Assembly (NCBI RefSeq): GCF_036013745.1
Contig: NZ_CP107880.1
Span: 7,192,001-7,256,000, forward strand
Reading direction: 5' to 3'
Length of the DNA: 64,000 bases
Source of the DNA: Streptomyces sp. NBC_00483
GTDB lineage: Bacteria; Actinomycetota; Actinomycetes; Streptomycetales; Streptomycetaceae
Positions 38,480 to 49,641 of the stretch are shown here, one piece after another (within the stretch, counting starts at the first letter, position 1; each line of letters starts with the position of its first letter). The notes under the pieces were generated by a model. The model was not told where the DNA came from, ran no database searches, and worked only from the letters and a program-made list of their open reading frames with translations. Position numbers and translations under genes: made by a program.

Positions 38480-39400
38480 TCACACGAAGTTGATGCGCTT
38501 CTGTGCCACCGGGTACCCGGCCTTCGCGAAATTCGCCGCCATGGGGAAGTTGCCCTCGTCCGTGGCCGCCGCGATGAACTCGGCGCCCCGCTCGGCCAGG
38601 AAGTGCGTCGTCTCCACCAGGAGGTCGTACGCGTACCCGTGCCCGCGCTGTTCGGGCACCACGCCGATGAACCCGACACAGGGGCCCGCGGGATTGTGCG
38701 CGGGCACATGGAGGCCGACGAGCTCGCCCTCCTTCGTGTACGCCAACTGCAACCACTCGCGGCCCGCGGGGAACCAGTGGAAGAAGTCCAGCTCCTGGCG
38801 CGCGGCCCGGTCGGAGCCGCTCTCCTCGATGGCCGCCCGCGAATGCGCGTCCAGCGTCCCCGAGTGCACGCGCCGCAGCACGTCCAGGACGGCCTCGTCG
38901 TCGGGCTCGGGGCGGAACTCCAGGCGGCCGGGCCGCTCGGGCAGACCGTCCCCCGGAGTCCACCGATACCGAAAACGCTCCACCAGGAAGCGCATGCCCG
39001 CGTCCTCGACCGCCGCCCTGCGCGGCTCGACCGCGGCCACGACCTCCGGCCGCTCGCGCCAGTCGGGCGGCAGCAGCAGGTCGAACTCGGTGCGGAACGG
39101 TGCCCTCCGCAACAGCTCGGCGCCCGCCGCGGCCTCGCCCTCGGCGACGTCGAACCAGTCCAGGGCCACGGGCCGCTCGTCGTCGGGACCGCCCCACCAC
39201 GCCGCGCGGGCCACCACACGGTCGCCGCGCAGCGCCACCCAGGTCCACTCGGGCCGGTACTCGCCGCCCTCGCCGACGGTGCGGTACACGGATCCGACGA
39301 GGGCGCGGCCGACCAGGCCGGGATCGTCGAGGGAATGGAAGAGGCGGGCGTCGGCCTCGGTGAGAGCACGCACGACAAGGGGCAGGACTGTCGAGGTCAA
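38480..39400 (-). CDS. GNAT-family N-acetyltransferase
   Basis: A 306-residue acetyltransferase. The CoA-binding block is GFIGVVPEQRGHGYAYDLL (about 255), followed by NFPMAANFAKAGYPVAQKRI. The preceding 200 residues hold a degenerate first GNAT-like domain. A TTG at 39400 is chosen as start since AAGGAGA lies 5-6 bases upstream; no ATG or GTG fits as well. Acceptor unknown. It sits upstream of treZ on the same strand with 147 bases between, and diverges from the FHA gene. Confidence 0.85.
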   Translation of the reverse strand: MTSTVLPLVVRALTEADARLFHSLDDPGLVGRALVGSVYRTVGEGGEYRPEWTWVALRGDRVVARAAWWGGPDDERPVALDWFDVAEGEAAAGAELLRRAPFRTEFDLLLPPDWRERPEVVAAVEPRRAAVEDAGMRFLVERFRYRWTPGDGLPERPGRLEFRPEPDDEAVLDVLRRVHSGTLDAHSRAAIEESGSDRAARQELDFFHWFPAGREWLQLAYTKEGELVGLHVPAHNPAGPCVGFIGVVPEQRGHGYAYDLLVETTHFLAERGAEFIAAATDEGNFPMAANFAKAGYPVAQKRINFV

Positions 39401-39519
39401 GAAGTCTCCTTGGGGAGCGGCCCGTTGGTGGCCGCGGCGCGCCGAACGTAACAGCGCGGGGTGGCCCACGCTCCCGGTTTTCTGGACACCTCGGCCTCCG
39501 CTGCCCGACAATTCCCTTT

Positions 39520-40071
39520 GTGACGTCCTCTTTTGAACACCACACGTACCCGGCTCGGCTCTCCGACGCCGAGCGGGACCGTGCGCTGAAGGTGCTCAGG
39601 GACGGCGTCGCCCTCGGTCGGCTCTCGCACGACACGTTCGTGCGCCGCATGGAGCTGGTGTTCACCGCCCGGCGGACCGAGGACCTCGACCGGCTCACCG
39701 CGGATCTGCAGCAGGAGAGCCGCTGGTCGCGGGCGCTGTTCGGCACCGTGGGGGCGGTCTCCGGGTTCACCGTGCGGCTGCGCAGGGCGTGGACCGTGGA
39801 GCGGCTGCCGAAGCTGCTCCTGCCGCCGGCCGCGTCCCCGTACCCGCTGCGCATCGGCCGCGACCCGGCCAACGGGCTGCGGCTGAGCCACGACACGGTC
39901 TCGCGGGTGCACGCCGAGCTGAGCCGGCAGGCCGGCGTGTGGGTGCTGCGCGACCTCGGCTCGACCAACGGCACGTCGGTGAACGGGCGCAGGGTGATCG
40001 GCGCGGCCGTCGTGAAGGACGGCGATCAGGTCGCCTTCGGCCGCATGGCGTTCCGGCTGTCCGCAGACTGA
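39520..40071 (+). CDS. DUF1707 plus FHA-domain protein
   Basis: A 183-residue protein. The N-terminal DUF1707 domain (about 11-65: ARLSDAERDRALKVLRDGVA, GRLSHDTFVRRMELVF) is followed by a C-terminal FHA domain (about 105-180) with IGRDPANGLRL, HDTVSRVHAEL and LGSTNGTSVNG, the phosphothreonine-binding set. It should read Ser/Thr-kinase signals. The GTG at 39520 has no strong ribosome site. It is divergent from the GNAT gene and convergent with the peptidase, whose stop is 15 bases away. Confidence 0.9.
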   Translation: MTSSFEHHTYPARLSDAERDRALKVLRDGVALGRLSHDTFVRRMELVFTARRTEDLDRLTADLQQESRWSRALFGTVGAVSGFTVRLRRAWTVERLPKLLLPPAASPYPLRIGRDPANGLRLSHDTVSRVHAELSRQAGVWVLRDLGSTNGTSVNGRRVIGAAVVKDGDQVAFGRMAFRLSAD

Positions 40072-40086
40072 CCCGGGGGCGCCTGC

Positions 40087-41370
40087 TCACCCGCGCGCGT
40101 GCCGCACCGCCGCCACCGTCGTCCGCGCCTGATGCTCTATCTGGTGGGCCACCGGCACCCACCGCGCCCCGAACCGCTCGGCGTACGCCTCGCACCACCG
40201 GGTGACGAGGGCGTCGAGACGGGGCGCCGCCTGGTCGTCGGCCTCCACCAGGACCCGCAGGAGCATCGCCGCGGCCCGCAACGGAAGCCGCCGGGCGAAC
40301 GCGTCGATGCTGCCGACGTACGCCATCGTGGCGCCCGGCGGCGGCGGTTGGACCCAGTCGTCCGCGAGCCCCGGCACCAGGCCCAGGGCCCAGCAGGCCG
40401 CGCCGAGGAGCGGACCGCCGGTGTCCGGGAGCCGCGGCATGGCCTCCGTGAGGATCTCCTCCACGAGCCGGGTGTCGCGGCTGAGCCGGGCCGACAGGCG
40501 CCGCAGCGCCCGCTCGGGCGCGGGATGCGGGGCCGGGTCGTCCACCAGGTCGCTGGCCCACATCGGGACCTCCACGATCGCCGTGGAGCCGCCGTAGCGG
40601 TGCGCGTGGTGCCACGTCGACAGACGGGCGTCGTCGGGCAGGCTCGGGAACGCGGCCTGCGCGTCCAGGTCCGGCATCACATGGACGCCGCGCCCCGACG
40701 TCGGCCAGCCCGCCGCGTCCGACGCCCCGGTCTCCACCGGTATGTGCAGTTCGGCGGCCGACTTGGCGAAGGGCTCGGCGAGCCCCGGTATGTCCCGGGT
40801 CAACTGCACCCAGCTGCCGCCCAGTTCGGTGCCGTGCAGGGACACCTGGAGGTAGGGCCGCACCTCGTCGATCACGCCGACCAGGGTCTTCGTCTCCGGA
40901 GGAAGCCGGTCCGGGGGCAGCACCGACGGCGACCACTCCGGCTGCTCCGCGCCAGTGGGCCTGAAGAAGCCCCGGTGGTAGTCGAGCAGCGAGTGCGGCT
41001 CCGGAGCGTTGTGCAGGGCCGCGCCGTCCGGGTCCGCGCACAGCAGGAAGTGCCAGGCCCGGTCGGTTCGCAACTCCTGGTCGAAGAGCGCCTTTTCGGC
41101 CAGGTGCAGCGCCGTGGAGCCGCCCGTGGGCTCATTGGCGTGCGCCCCGGCCACGATGAGGACGGCGCGCTTGTCGTGCCCTATGGACAGCAGGTGCAGG
41201 GGGCGCCCCCCACGCGACGTCCCGACCTGGCGTAGGCGACACAGGTCAGGTCGGTGAGACGTCAGCTCCCGCGCTGACTGGACCAACTCGGCCGAGGTGG
41301 GGTACCGCTGCTCCGACAGGTGACTCACCCCCGTTGGTGCTCCCGGCGTCAGCAATCCGCAGTACCCCAT
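40087..41370 (-). CDS. M14-family zinc carboxypeptidase
   Basis: A 427-residue M14 peptidase. Zinc ligands are the His and Glu of AGAHANEPTGG and the His of SLHGTELGG; the catalytic Glu is probably in TAIVEVPMW. An extra helical domain of about 130 residues ends the protein. There is no signal peptide, so it is likely intracellular, cleaving peptides or amides. The ATG at 41370 has TGGAG 6 bases upstream. Divergent from the P450 at 41517. Confidence 0.86.
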   Translation of the reverse strand: MGYCGLLTPGAPTGVSHLSEQRYPTSAELVQSARELTSHRPDLCRLRQVGTSRGGRPLHLLSIGHDKRAVLIVAGAHANEPTGGSTALHLAEKALFDQELRTDRAWHFLLCADPDGAALHNAPEPHSLLDYHRGFFRPTGAEQPEWSPSVLPPDRLPPETKTLVGVIDEVRPYLQVSLHGTELGGSWVQLTRDIPGLAEPFAKSAAELHIPVETGASDAAGWPTSGRGVHVMPDLDAQAAFPSLPDDARLSTWHHAHRYGGSTAIVEVPMWASDLVDDPAPHPAPERALRRLSARLSRDTRLVEEILTEAMPRLPDTGGPLLGAACWALGLVPGLADDWVQPPPPGATMAYVGSIDAFARRLPLRAAAMLLRVLVEADDQAAPRLDALVTRWCEAYAERFGARWVPVAHQIEHQARTTVAAVRHARG

Positions 41371-41516
41371 GCTCCGCTCCATGTGTCAAGAAGGCCTATA
41401 CAGCGGCCCCGGGCCGCTCGGCAGGGGAGAGTTCACGCCACCTCGGCCCCGTGCAGGTCAGACCCGTACGTCACCCTGAGTCACCGCTGTCACTCGGACA
41501 GTGGAACGGAGGCTGC

Positions 41517-42767
41517 GTGACGAAGGCCTCGGTGGTGCGCTGGGAAGAGCGGCGCGCAGCGACCGGTGCGCGCCCCGGTACAGAGTGGAGTCCCGCGGTG
41601 CTGTGCCCTTCCGGACCGGTCTCGTATCCCGACGCATCGGGGTCCTACCCGCGCGCGGGGTCCGTGACGCAGCCCCCGAGCCTCGCCGCGCCGCGGACCG
41701 CCCACGATCCGTTCCCGCTGTACCGCACCCTGCGGACCACGCACCCGCTGCACCTCGACAAGCCCTTCGGCGCGTTGCTCCTCAGCCGCTACGTGGACGT
41801 GCGCACGGCGCTCGCCGATCCCCGGCTGGTCGCCCCGCCGCCCGGCCGTACCTTCGCGCACCTGGAAGCGGACACGCACGCCGCCCAGCGCGCGCTCCTC
41901 GCCCCGGCCCTCCAGGGGCGCGCGTTGGCCACCCTGAAGGCGAGCGTCGAACGCACCGCCTACGTGCTCGCGCGCCGCCTCACCCGACGCCATGAGGCCG
42001 ACCTGGTCGAGGGGTTCTGCCACTGGCTGCCCACCGTGGCCGTCGTCCGCGCGCTGGGCCTGCCCTACGAGGGCACCGCCCACGTCGCCGCCCTGTGCCG
42101 CGCGGGGCTCACTCACCTGGGCGGCGCCCCGGACGCCCTGGACGCCTTCCTGCGCCCGCAGATCGCCCGCCGCCGCGCCCACCCCACGAGCGACCTCCTG
42201 GGCGCCCTGTGCGCCGCACGGGCCGATGGACGGCCGCTGTCCGACGACACGGTCTGCGGGCTCGCCGCGACGTTCCTCGGCGCGGGCGGGGACGCCACCG
42301 GCAGGGCCCTGGCCGCGCTCCTCGCCAACCTCCTCGACCACCCCGAGCAGTTGGCGCTGGTGCGGGCCCGCCCCGAACTCGCCGACGCCGCCTGGGCCGA
42401 GTCGCTGCGCCGCGATCCCGCCGCGCACGTCGTCCTGCGCCGGGCCCTCGCGCCTGTCCCGGTGAGCGGCGGCACGATACCGGCGGGCGCCACGGTCGCG
42501 TGTCTGGTGGGAGCGGCGGGCCGGGACGCGGCCCGGTTCGCCGACCCCGACCGCTACGACCTGTTCCGCGCGGCTCCCGGGCAACTGGCCCACGGCACAG
42601 GACGGCACCGCTGCCCGGGCGTCCAACTCGCCCGCCTCACCGCCGATGCGGGCCTGCGCGCCCTGCTGGCGGCGCTGCCGTCGATGGCGTGGGCGCCGGG
42701 CTTCAGGCCCGCCTACGAGGGCCTGCTCACCCGCTCTCCCGCAGCTCTCCACGTACGTCTGCGATGA
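41517..42767 (+). CDS. Cytochrome P450 with altered haem loop
   Basis: A 416-residue P450. The I-helix motif is FLGAGGDATG, ExxR is in WAESLRRDP, and the haem loop is LAHGTGRHRCPGVQLAR. The cysteine ligand is kept, but the nearly invariant Phe seven residues before it is His. About 55 extra residues precede the P450 fold; an inner GTG near 41664 could be an alternative start, though GGAGG stands 4 bases before the GTG at 41517. Substrate unknown. The gene overlaps treY tail to tail by 41 bases. Confidence 0.88.
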   Translation: MTKASVVRWEERRAATGARPGTEWSPAVLCPSGPVSYPDASGSYPRAGSVTQPPSLAAPRTAHDPFPLYRTLRTTHPLHLDKPFGALLLSRYVDVRTALADPRLVAPPPGRTFAHLEADTHAAQRALLAPALQGRALATLKASVERTAYVLARRLTRRHEADLVEGFCHWLPTVAVVRALGLPYEGTAHVAALCRAGLTHLGGAPDALDAFLRPQIARRRAHPTSDLLGALCAARADGRPLSDDTVCGLAATFLGAGGDATGRALAALLANLLDHPEQLALVRARPELADAAWAESLRRDPAAHVVLRRALAPVPVSGGTIPAGATVACLVGAAGRDAARFADPDRYDLFRAAPGQLAHGTGRHRCPGVQLARLTADAGLRALLAALPSMAWAPGFRPAYEGLLTRSPAALHVRLR

Positions 42768-45183
42768 GGGCTCGCAGGACCTCGCCCTCGCTCTCGCCCT
42801 CTGCCTCGTCGCTGCTCTGGTCGGCGCGGACGAGGAGCGCCACAGGGAGATGCTCGAAGAGTTCCGCCACGCGCGCGTGCCCGCTGAACCGCCTTCCTGG
42901 TGCGAGGAGTTCGACCCACTCGCCCTCGGGAAGCGCGAGTTGTGTCGAGCGCCATCCGCCGGCGTCGGCGAGCCGCAAGGAGAGTCGGGTCGCCGCCACG
43001 ACCACTTGGCCCGAGCGCGCGTAGGCGACGCAGTGCGCCTCGCCGGGGCCCTCGGCGCGCAGCGGCTCGTAGGTGGCCGCGCCGCCGAACCACTCGGGGT
43101 GCGCGCGGCGCAGGCGCAGCGCGCACCCGGTGAGCTCGGCCTTGGCGCTGTGCTCCTTGGGGGCGAGCCGGGCGGGCGCACGGTTGTCCGGGTCCACCAG
43201 GGCGCGGTACTCGTGCTCCGTGCCCTGGTAGAGGTCGGGAACGCCCGGCATCGTGAGGTGGACGAGGGCCGCGCCCAGGATGTTCGCGCGCACATGGGGC
43301 CCCAGATCGTCCATGAAGCGCAGCACCTCGTTGCCCGGCGGGCCGCACGGGCCTGACGCCACGAAGTCCTCCACCGCGCGTTCGTAGTCCGCGTTCTGCT
43401 CCGTCCACGTCGTGAAAAGCCCCGCCTCGCGCGCGTGCTTGAGCATCGCGGTCCGCAGCCGCGCCGGTTCCGCGGGGCCGAGCCCGGCCACGGTCTGCCA
43501 GGCGGCCCATGCCAGCTGCGGGTCGGGCGCGCTCGCGCCGCCGCCCCGCGCGGTCCGCCCGGTGACCTCCGCGAGGAGCGCCTCCCACCGTTCGGGGCAC
43601 TGCGTCAGGACCGAGACGCCGGCCCGCACGTCGGCGCTGCGCTTCGTGTCGTGCGTCGACAGGACCGTCGACGTATAGGGCCAGTCGCGCTGCACGCGCG
43701 CGCAGTACGCGTGGAACGCCTCCACGGACACGGCGGGGTCCCCGGGCGAGCCGCCCACCTCCAGGGCCGACAGGAGCGGCGTGAACCGGTAGAACGCCGT
43801 GTCTTCCACCGACTTGGCCCGCAGCGCCGAAGCGGTCTGCGCGAACCGTGCGCGGAACGCCGTGTGCGCGGGGCCGGTGCCGCGCCGCCCCAGCGCCAAC
43901 TCCCGTACGGCGTCGACCGCGCGGGCCTCCTCGGGCACCGTGAACGCGGCCTTCGCCTCGCGCGCCGCGGACGCCGTCAGAACGGTCTCAGGGGGCACGC
44001 CACCGGTGGCGTAAGGCCGGTACACCGGAACCCGCACCAGAAGCTCGCACAGCGCCGTACGCAGCGCCCAGGGGGCGTGGTCGCGCAGCCCCGGTTCCTC
44101 GGCGCACAGCGCGGCGGCCTCCCGCGTCAGCCGGTCCACCTCGGTGGCCAGTTCGTGCGCGACGACGCGGTGCGCTGCGCGCCGCACGGTCGCGGGCCAG
44201 TGCCCGCCCCGGTCCGCCGCGGCCCCCGTGAACCGGCGGAACAGGCCCAGGAGTTCGTCGGACCCGGCCGGGTCGGTGAACAGCCCGTCGATGTGCCGCA
44301 GCGCGTCGTACCCGGTGGTGCCGGCCACGGGCCACGCGGCGGGCAGCCGCTCCTCGTCCTCCAGGATCTTCTCGACGACGGTCCACCGGCCACCGGCCGC
44401 CTCGCTCAGGCGCTGCAAGTAGGCGCCAGGGTCCGCGAGTCCGTCGGGGTGGTCGATCCGCAGCCCGTCGACGACGCCCTCGCGCAGCAGCGCGAGCAGC
44501 GTGCCGTGCGTCGCCTCGAAGACCTCCGGGTCCTCCACCCGCACGGCGATCAGATCCGAAATGGTGAAGAAGCGCCGGTAGTTGAGCTCGGTACGGGCGA
44601 GGCGCCACCACGCCAGGCGGTACCACTGGGCGTCGAGCAACTGGAGGAGCGGCAGGGACGCCGTGCCCTCGCGCAGCGGAAACGCGTGCTCGTAGTAGCG
44701 CAGTACGTCGCCGTCCACCTTCAAGTGCGGTAACTCATCGCCTATATGGCGGCCCAGGACCGGCAGCAGCACCCGGCCGTCCTGCGCCTCCCAGTCGATG
44801 TCGAACCAGCGCGCATACGGAGACGAGGGGCCGTCGCGCAACACGTCGCGCAGTGGCCGGTTGTACGACACGGCCGCCGCCATGTGGTTGGGCACGAGGT
44901 CCACGACCAGGCCCAGACCGTGCCCGCGCGCCGTCCGGGCGAGGTCCCGCAGGCCGTCCTCGGCGCCCAACTCGGCGCGCACGCGCGCGTGGTCGACCAC
45001 GTCGTAGCCGTGCGTCGAACCAGGGACCGCCTCCAGGATCGGTGACAGGTGCAGATGGGAGACCCCCAAGGAGGCCAGATACGGGACCGCTGCCGCCGCG
45101 GCGGCGAACCCGAAGTCCGGTTGCAGCTGGAGCCGGTACGTCGCCGTGGGCGTCGCGGGCGGCATCGGTTGCTGAGGCGTCAT
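42727..45183 (-). CDS. treY: Malto-oligosyltrehalose synthase
   Basis: An 818-residue GH13 enzyme that isomerises the reducing-end glucose of maltodextrin to a trehalosyl unit. It begins ATYRLQLQPDFGFAAAAAAV, typical of TreY. Barrel motifs are VVDLVPNHMA, GLRIDHPDGLADP (nucleophile), VVEKILEDEE (acid) and STHDTKRSADVRAG. The end extends through LPVALLVRA. ATG 45183 has no clear ribosome site and may be leaderless; the frame runs back to 46404, but that part is antisense to the transporter gene. It pairs functionally with treZ and treX. Confidence 0.95.
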   Translation of the reverse strand: MTPQQPMPPATPTATYRLQLQPDFGFAAAAAAVPYLASLGVSHLHLSPILEAVPGSTHGYDVVDHARVRAELGAEDGLRDLARTARGHGLGLVVDLVPNHMAAAVSYNRPLRDVLRDGPSSPYARWFDIDWEAQDGRVLLPVLGRHIGDELPHLKVDGDVLRYYEHAFPLREGTASLPLLQLLDAQWYRLAWWRLARTELNYRRFFTISDLIAVRVEDPEVFEATHGTLLALLREGVVDGLRIDHPDGLADPGAYLQRLSEAAGGRWTVVEKILEDEERLPAAWPVAGTTGYDALRHIDGLFTDPAGSDELLGLFRRFTGAAADRGGHWPATVRRAAHRVVAHELATEVDRLTREAAALCAEEPGLRDHAPWALRTALCELLVRVPVYRPYATGGVPPETVLTASAAREAKAAFTVPEEARAVDAVRELALGRRGTGPAHTAFRARFAQTASALRAKSVEDTAFYRFTPLLSALEVGGSPGDPAVSVEAFHAYCARVQRDWPYTSTVLSTHDTKRSADVRAGVSVLTQCPERWEALLAEVTGRTARGGGASAPDPQLAWAAWQTVAGLGPAEPARLRTAMLKHAREAGLFTTWTEQNADYERAVEDFVASGPCGPPGNEVLRFMDDLGPHVRANILGAALVHLTMPGVPDLYQGTEHEYRALVDPDNRAPARLAPKEHSAKAELTGCALRLRRAHPEWFGGAATYEPLRAEGPGEAHCVAYARSGQVVVAATRLSLRLADAGGWRSTQLALPEGEWVELLAPGRRFSGHARVAELFEHLPVALLVRADQSSDEAEGESEGEVLRALIADVRGELRESG

Positions 45184-45264
45184 GCGAAGGTACGTACCCG
45201 CACCGCCGTCTTTCGTGTCATCACCGCATGCGTCTACGCACGCGTGCCTCGTTAACGTCGGACG

Positions 45265-46501
45265 ATGCCTGGTACATCCAACAAGGTCGGTGGAACGCTC
45301 GACGCCTACCGCAGGGTGCTCGCGGCGACGGGGCGCCCGCTGCCCGTCGTGTCGTTCCTCGCGCGGCTGCCGGTCGCGGTGATCCAGTTCGGCAGCGTCC
45401 TCCTGGTGACCCGCACCAGTGGCTCTCTCGCCACCGGAGGCGTGGTCGCCTGCGCCCTCGCGCTCGGCCAGGTGGCCATGGGGCCCTTCGTCGGGAGGCT
45501 CGCGGACCGGCGCGGCCAGCGCCCCGTCGTCCTCGTCTTCGCGCTCCTCAACGGACTCGCGATCGCCGCCTACACGCTTGCCGCGCTCGCGGGCCTGCCG
45601 ACTTCCGCCCTGATTGCGCTCGGCGTCCTCGCGGGCGCCACGGTCCCCGGCATCGGGCCGCTCGCGCGGGCCCGCGGTGTCGCGCTCGTGCGCCGTGAGG
45701 GCGACGACGAGCGGGTGGTGAACGCCGTGCTGTCCCTGGAGTCCACCATGGACGAGCTCAGCTTCGTCCTCGGCCCCGCGCTCATCGGGATCGCCTCCGT
45801 AGTGGCGCATCCCGCCTACGCGTTCGGCGCGGCCGCGCTCCTCGTCGCGGTCTGCGGCACGGCGTTCGCGCTGCACCCGACCGCCACGGCGGTGCCGGCC
45901 GCCCCGGCGGGGACGCGGCCACGCGCGCGTGCGGAGCGGCCACGGCTGCCGCGCCAGGTCCATGTGGTGCGCGTCGGGCTCGTCCTTCTCGGCATCCTGC
46001 TCGGCGGCTGCGGCGCCGGAATCACCGCGCTCACCGAGGAGTTGGGGCACGGCGACCAGGCGGGGCTCGTCTACGCCGCCATGGGCGTCATGAGCGCCGT
46101 CGTCGGCCTGTCCATGGCGGCGGTGCCCGCCCGGTTCACGCTGCGGGCCCGCTGGCGCGTCGCCACCGCGGCCGCCGCCGTCCTGTCGCTCCCGCTCCTC
46201 GTCACGCACTCCATGGCGCTCCTGTACGTCGCGGTGACCGTCTTCGGCGCGCTGTTCGCCCCGAACCTGATCACCGGGTTCGGGCTCACCGAGCAGGCCG
46301 TGCCACGCGAACGGCTCGGCGAGGGCATGACGGCCGCCGTGAGCGCGTTCGTCGGCGGACAGGCCGTCACGCTCGCCGTGGCGGGCCGCCTCGCGCAGGC
46401 CCACGGGGCCGCTGCCGCCTTCGAGGTGGGCAGCCTGGCCGCCGGGCTCGCCTTCCTCGTCGCACTGCGCGTACGGCCCCTCCAGGCGGTCGGCGAGACG
46501 G

Positions 46502-46527
<26 letters not shown>
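45265..46527 (+). CDS. MFS transporter
   Basis: A 420-residue membrane protein with 12 predicted helices in two bundles, including the loop GRLADRRGQRP that matches the MFS motif after helix 2. A basic central loop (AGTRPRARAERPRLPR) separates the halves. Substrate unknown; the position between treY and treX does not imply sugar transport, and the strand is opposite. Its last 26 bases overlap the 3' end of treX. Confidence 0.88.
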
Positions 46528-48619
<2,092 letters not shown>

Positions 48620-48815
48620 GCTGACGACTCTTCCTTCCCGAGCTCCCGACTACCTAAGAGCAGGGAATACCCCATTGGCCCGGCGGTCCGGGCGGCATCG
48701 GACACTCTCTGCCCCAAAGTGAAGCAACCACACAGGAGTTGGCGCCCTCTTACACGGCGACCATGTCGGTCCGGCATGCCCTCGACCGGGGCTGCCGGGG
48801 AAGTTGGGGGAAGAT

Positions 48816-49601
48816 GTGCGCACAGCTGTAAGACGCCATCTGGGGAAGCTGATGGCGGTGGTGGCGCTCGCGGTAGCGGGCGGCGCCGTCGCGGTCGGCG
48901 TGACACTGCCTGATGACGACGGGAGCGACCTGGCCAGGGCGGGGACCGCGCAGCAGGACGCGGTGGCCCCCGAGGGCACCGTGGAGCCCGCACCCGCACA
49001 GGGAGCGAAGGGGGTGGGGCGCGATCCGCTCACGGACGCCGAGACGGAGCGCGCAGAGAAGCTGGCGACGGCGGGCAACGCCCTGCGGATGGACGCGCGG
49101 GACGTGGAGGGCGACCGAGGTCCCCAGCACCTGTCGACGAACCTGACAGAGGTCGACCCCGGCCTCAGTGACGCCGCCGCCGACGAACGCCGTGCCGACG
49201 TCGTGTACTACGACTACAAGAGCGACTCCGTCGTCACGAAGACGGTGAACCTCGACACGGGGAAGGTCGAGGACAGCAGGACCGACCAGGGCGTGCAGCC
49301 GCCGCCCAGCCAGGGCGAACTGGCAGAGGCGGCCCAGCTGTTGATCGCGGACCCGTCGGGCGCCGACCTGAAGGGCGACTACAAGGACGCCACCGGCAAG
49401 CAGCTCACCAAGCCGGACCAACTGCAGCTGAGCGGCATGGTGTTCCGCAAGAAGACCGTCGCCGACGTCCCCGCAGAACTCAAGGAATGCGGCGAGCACC
49501 GCTGCCTGCGCGTCATCACCAAGGTCGTCAACGGGCCGTGGATCGACACCCGCGACCTCATCGTCGACCTGAGCGCCCGCAACGTCTCCCGCCTCGGCTG
49601 A
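48816..49601 (+). CDS. Secreted partner resembling N-terminal domains of copper amine oxidase
   Basis: A 261-residue exported protein with an N-terminal hydrophobic signal or anchor (residues 12-33). The rest resembles the D2/D3 domains that precede the catalytic domain in copper amine oxidases: DVVYYDYKSDSVVTKTVNL, then GVQPPPSQGELAEAAQLLIA, and a final DTRDLIVDLSARNVSRL strand. The active domain is absent here but is encoded by the next gene, 40 bases downstream. The GTG at 48816 has GGGGGA close upstream; a TTG at 48804 is possible. The domain match is by eye and needs a profile search. Confidence 0.75.
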   Translation: MRTAVRRHLGKLMAVVALAVAGGAVAVGVTLPDDDGSDLARAGTAQQDAVAPEGTVEPAPAQGAKGVGRDPLTDAETERAEKLATAGNALRMDARDVEGDRGPQHLSTNLTEVDPGLSDAAADERRADVVYYDYKSDSVVTKTVNLDTGKVEDSRTDQGVQPPPSQGELAEAAQLLIADPSGADLKGDYKDATGKQLTKPDQLQLSGMVFRKKTVADVPAELKECGEHRCLRVITKVVNGPWIDTRDLIVDLSARNVSRLG

Positions 49602-49641
49602 GGACCTCGCCGACCTCTCCTCCATGAAGGAGCGCTTCCGT

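Noticed and set aside
42727..46404. A 1225-codon frame running through treY and on to 46404
   Set aside because: The part beyond 45183 is antisense to the MFS gene and shows low-complexity shadow residues. TreY homology begins at 45183.
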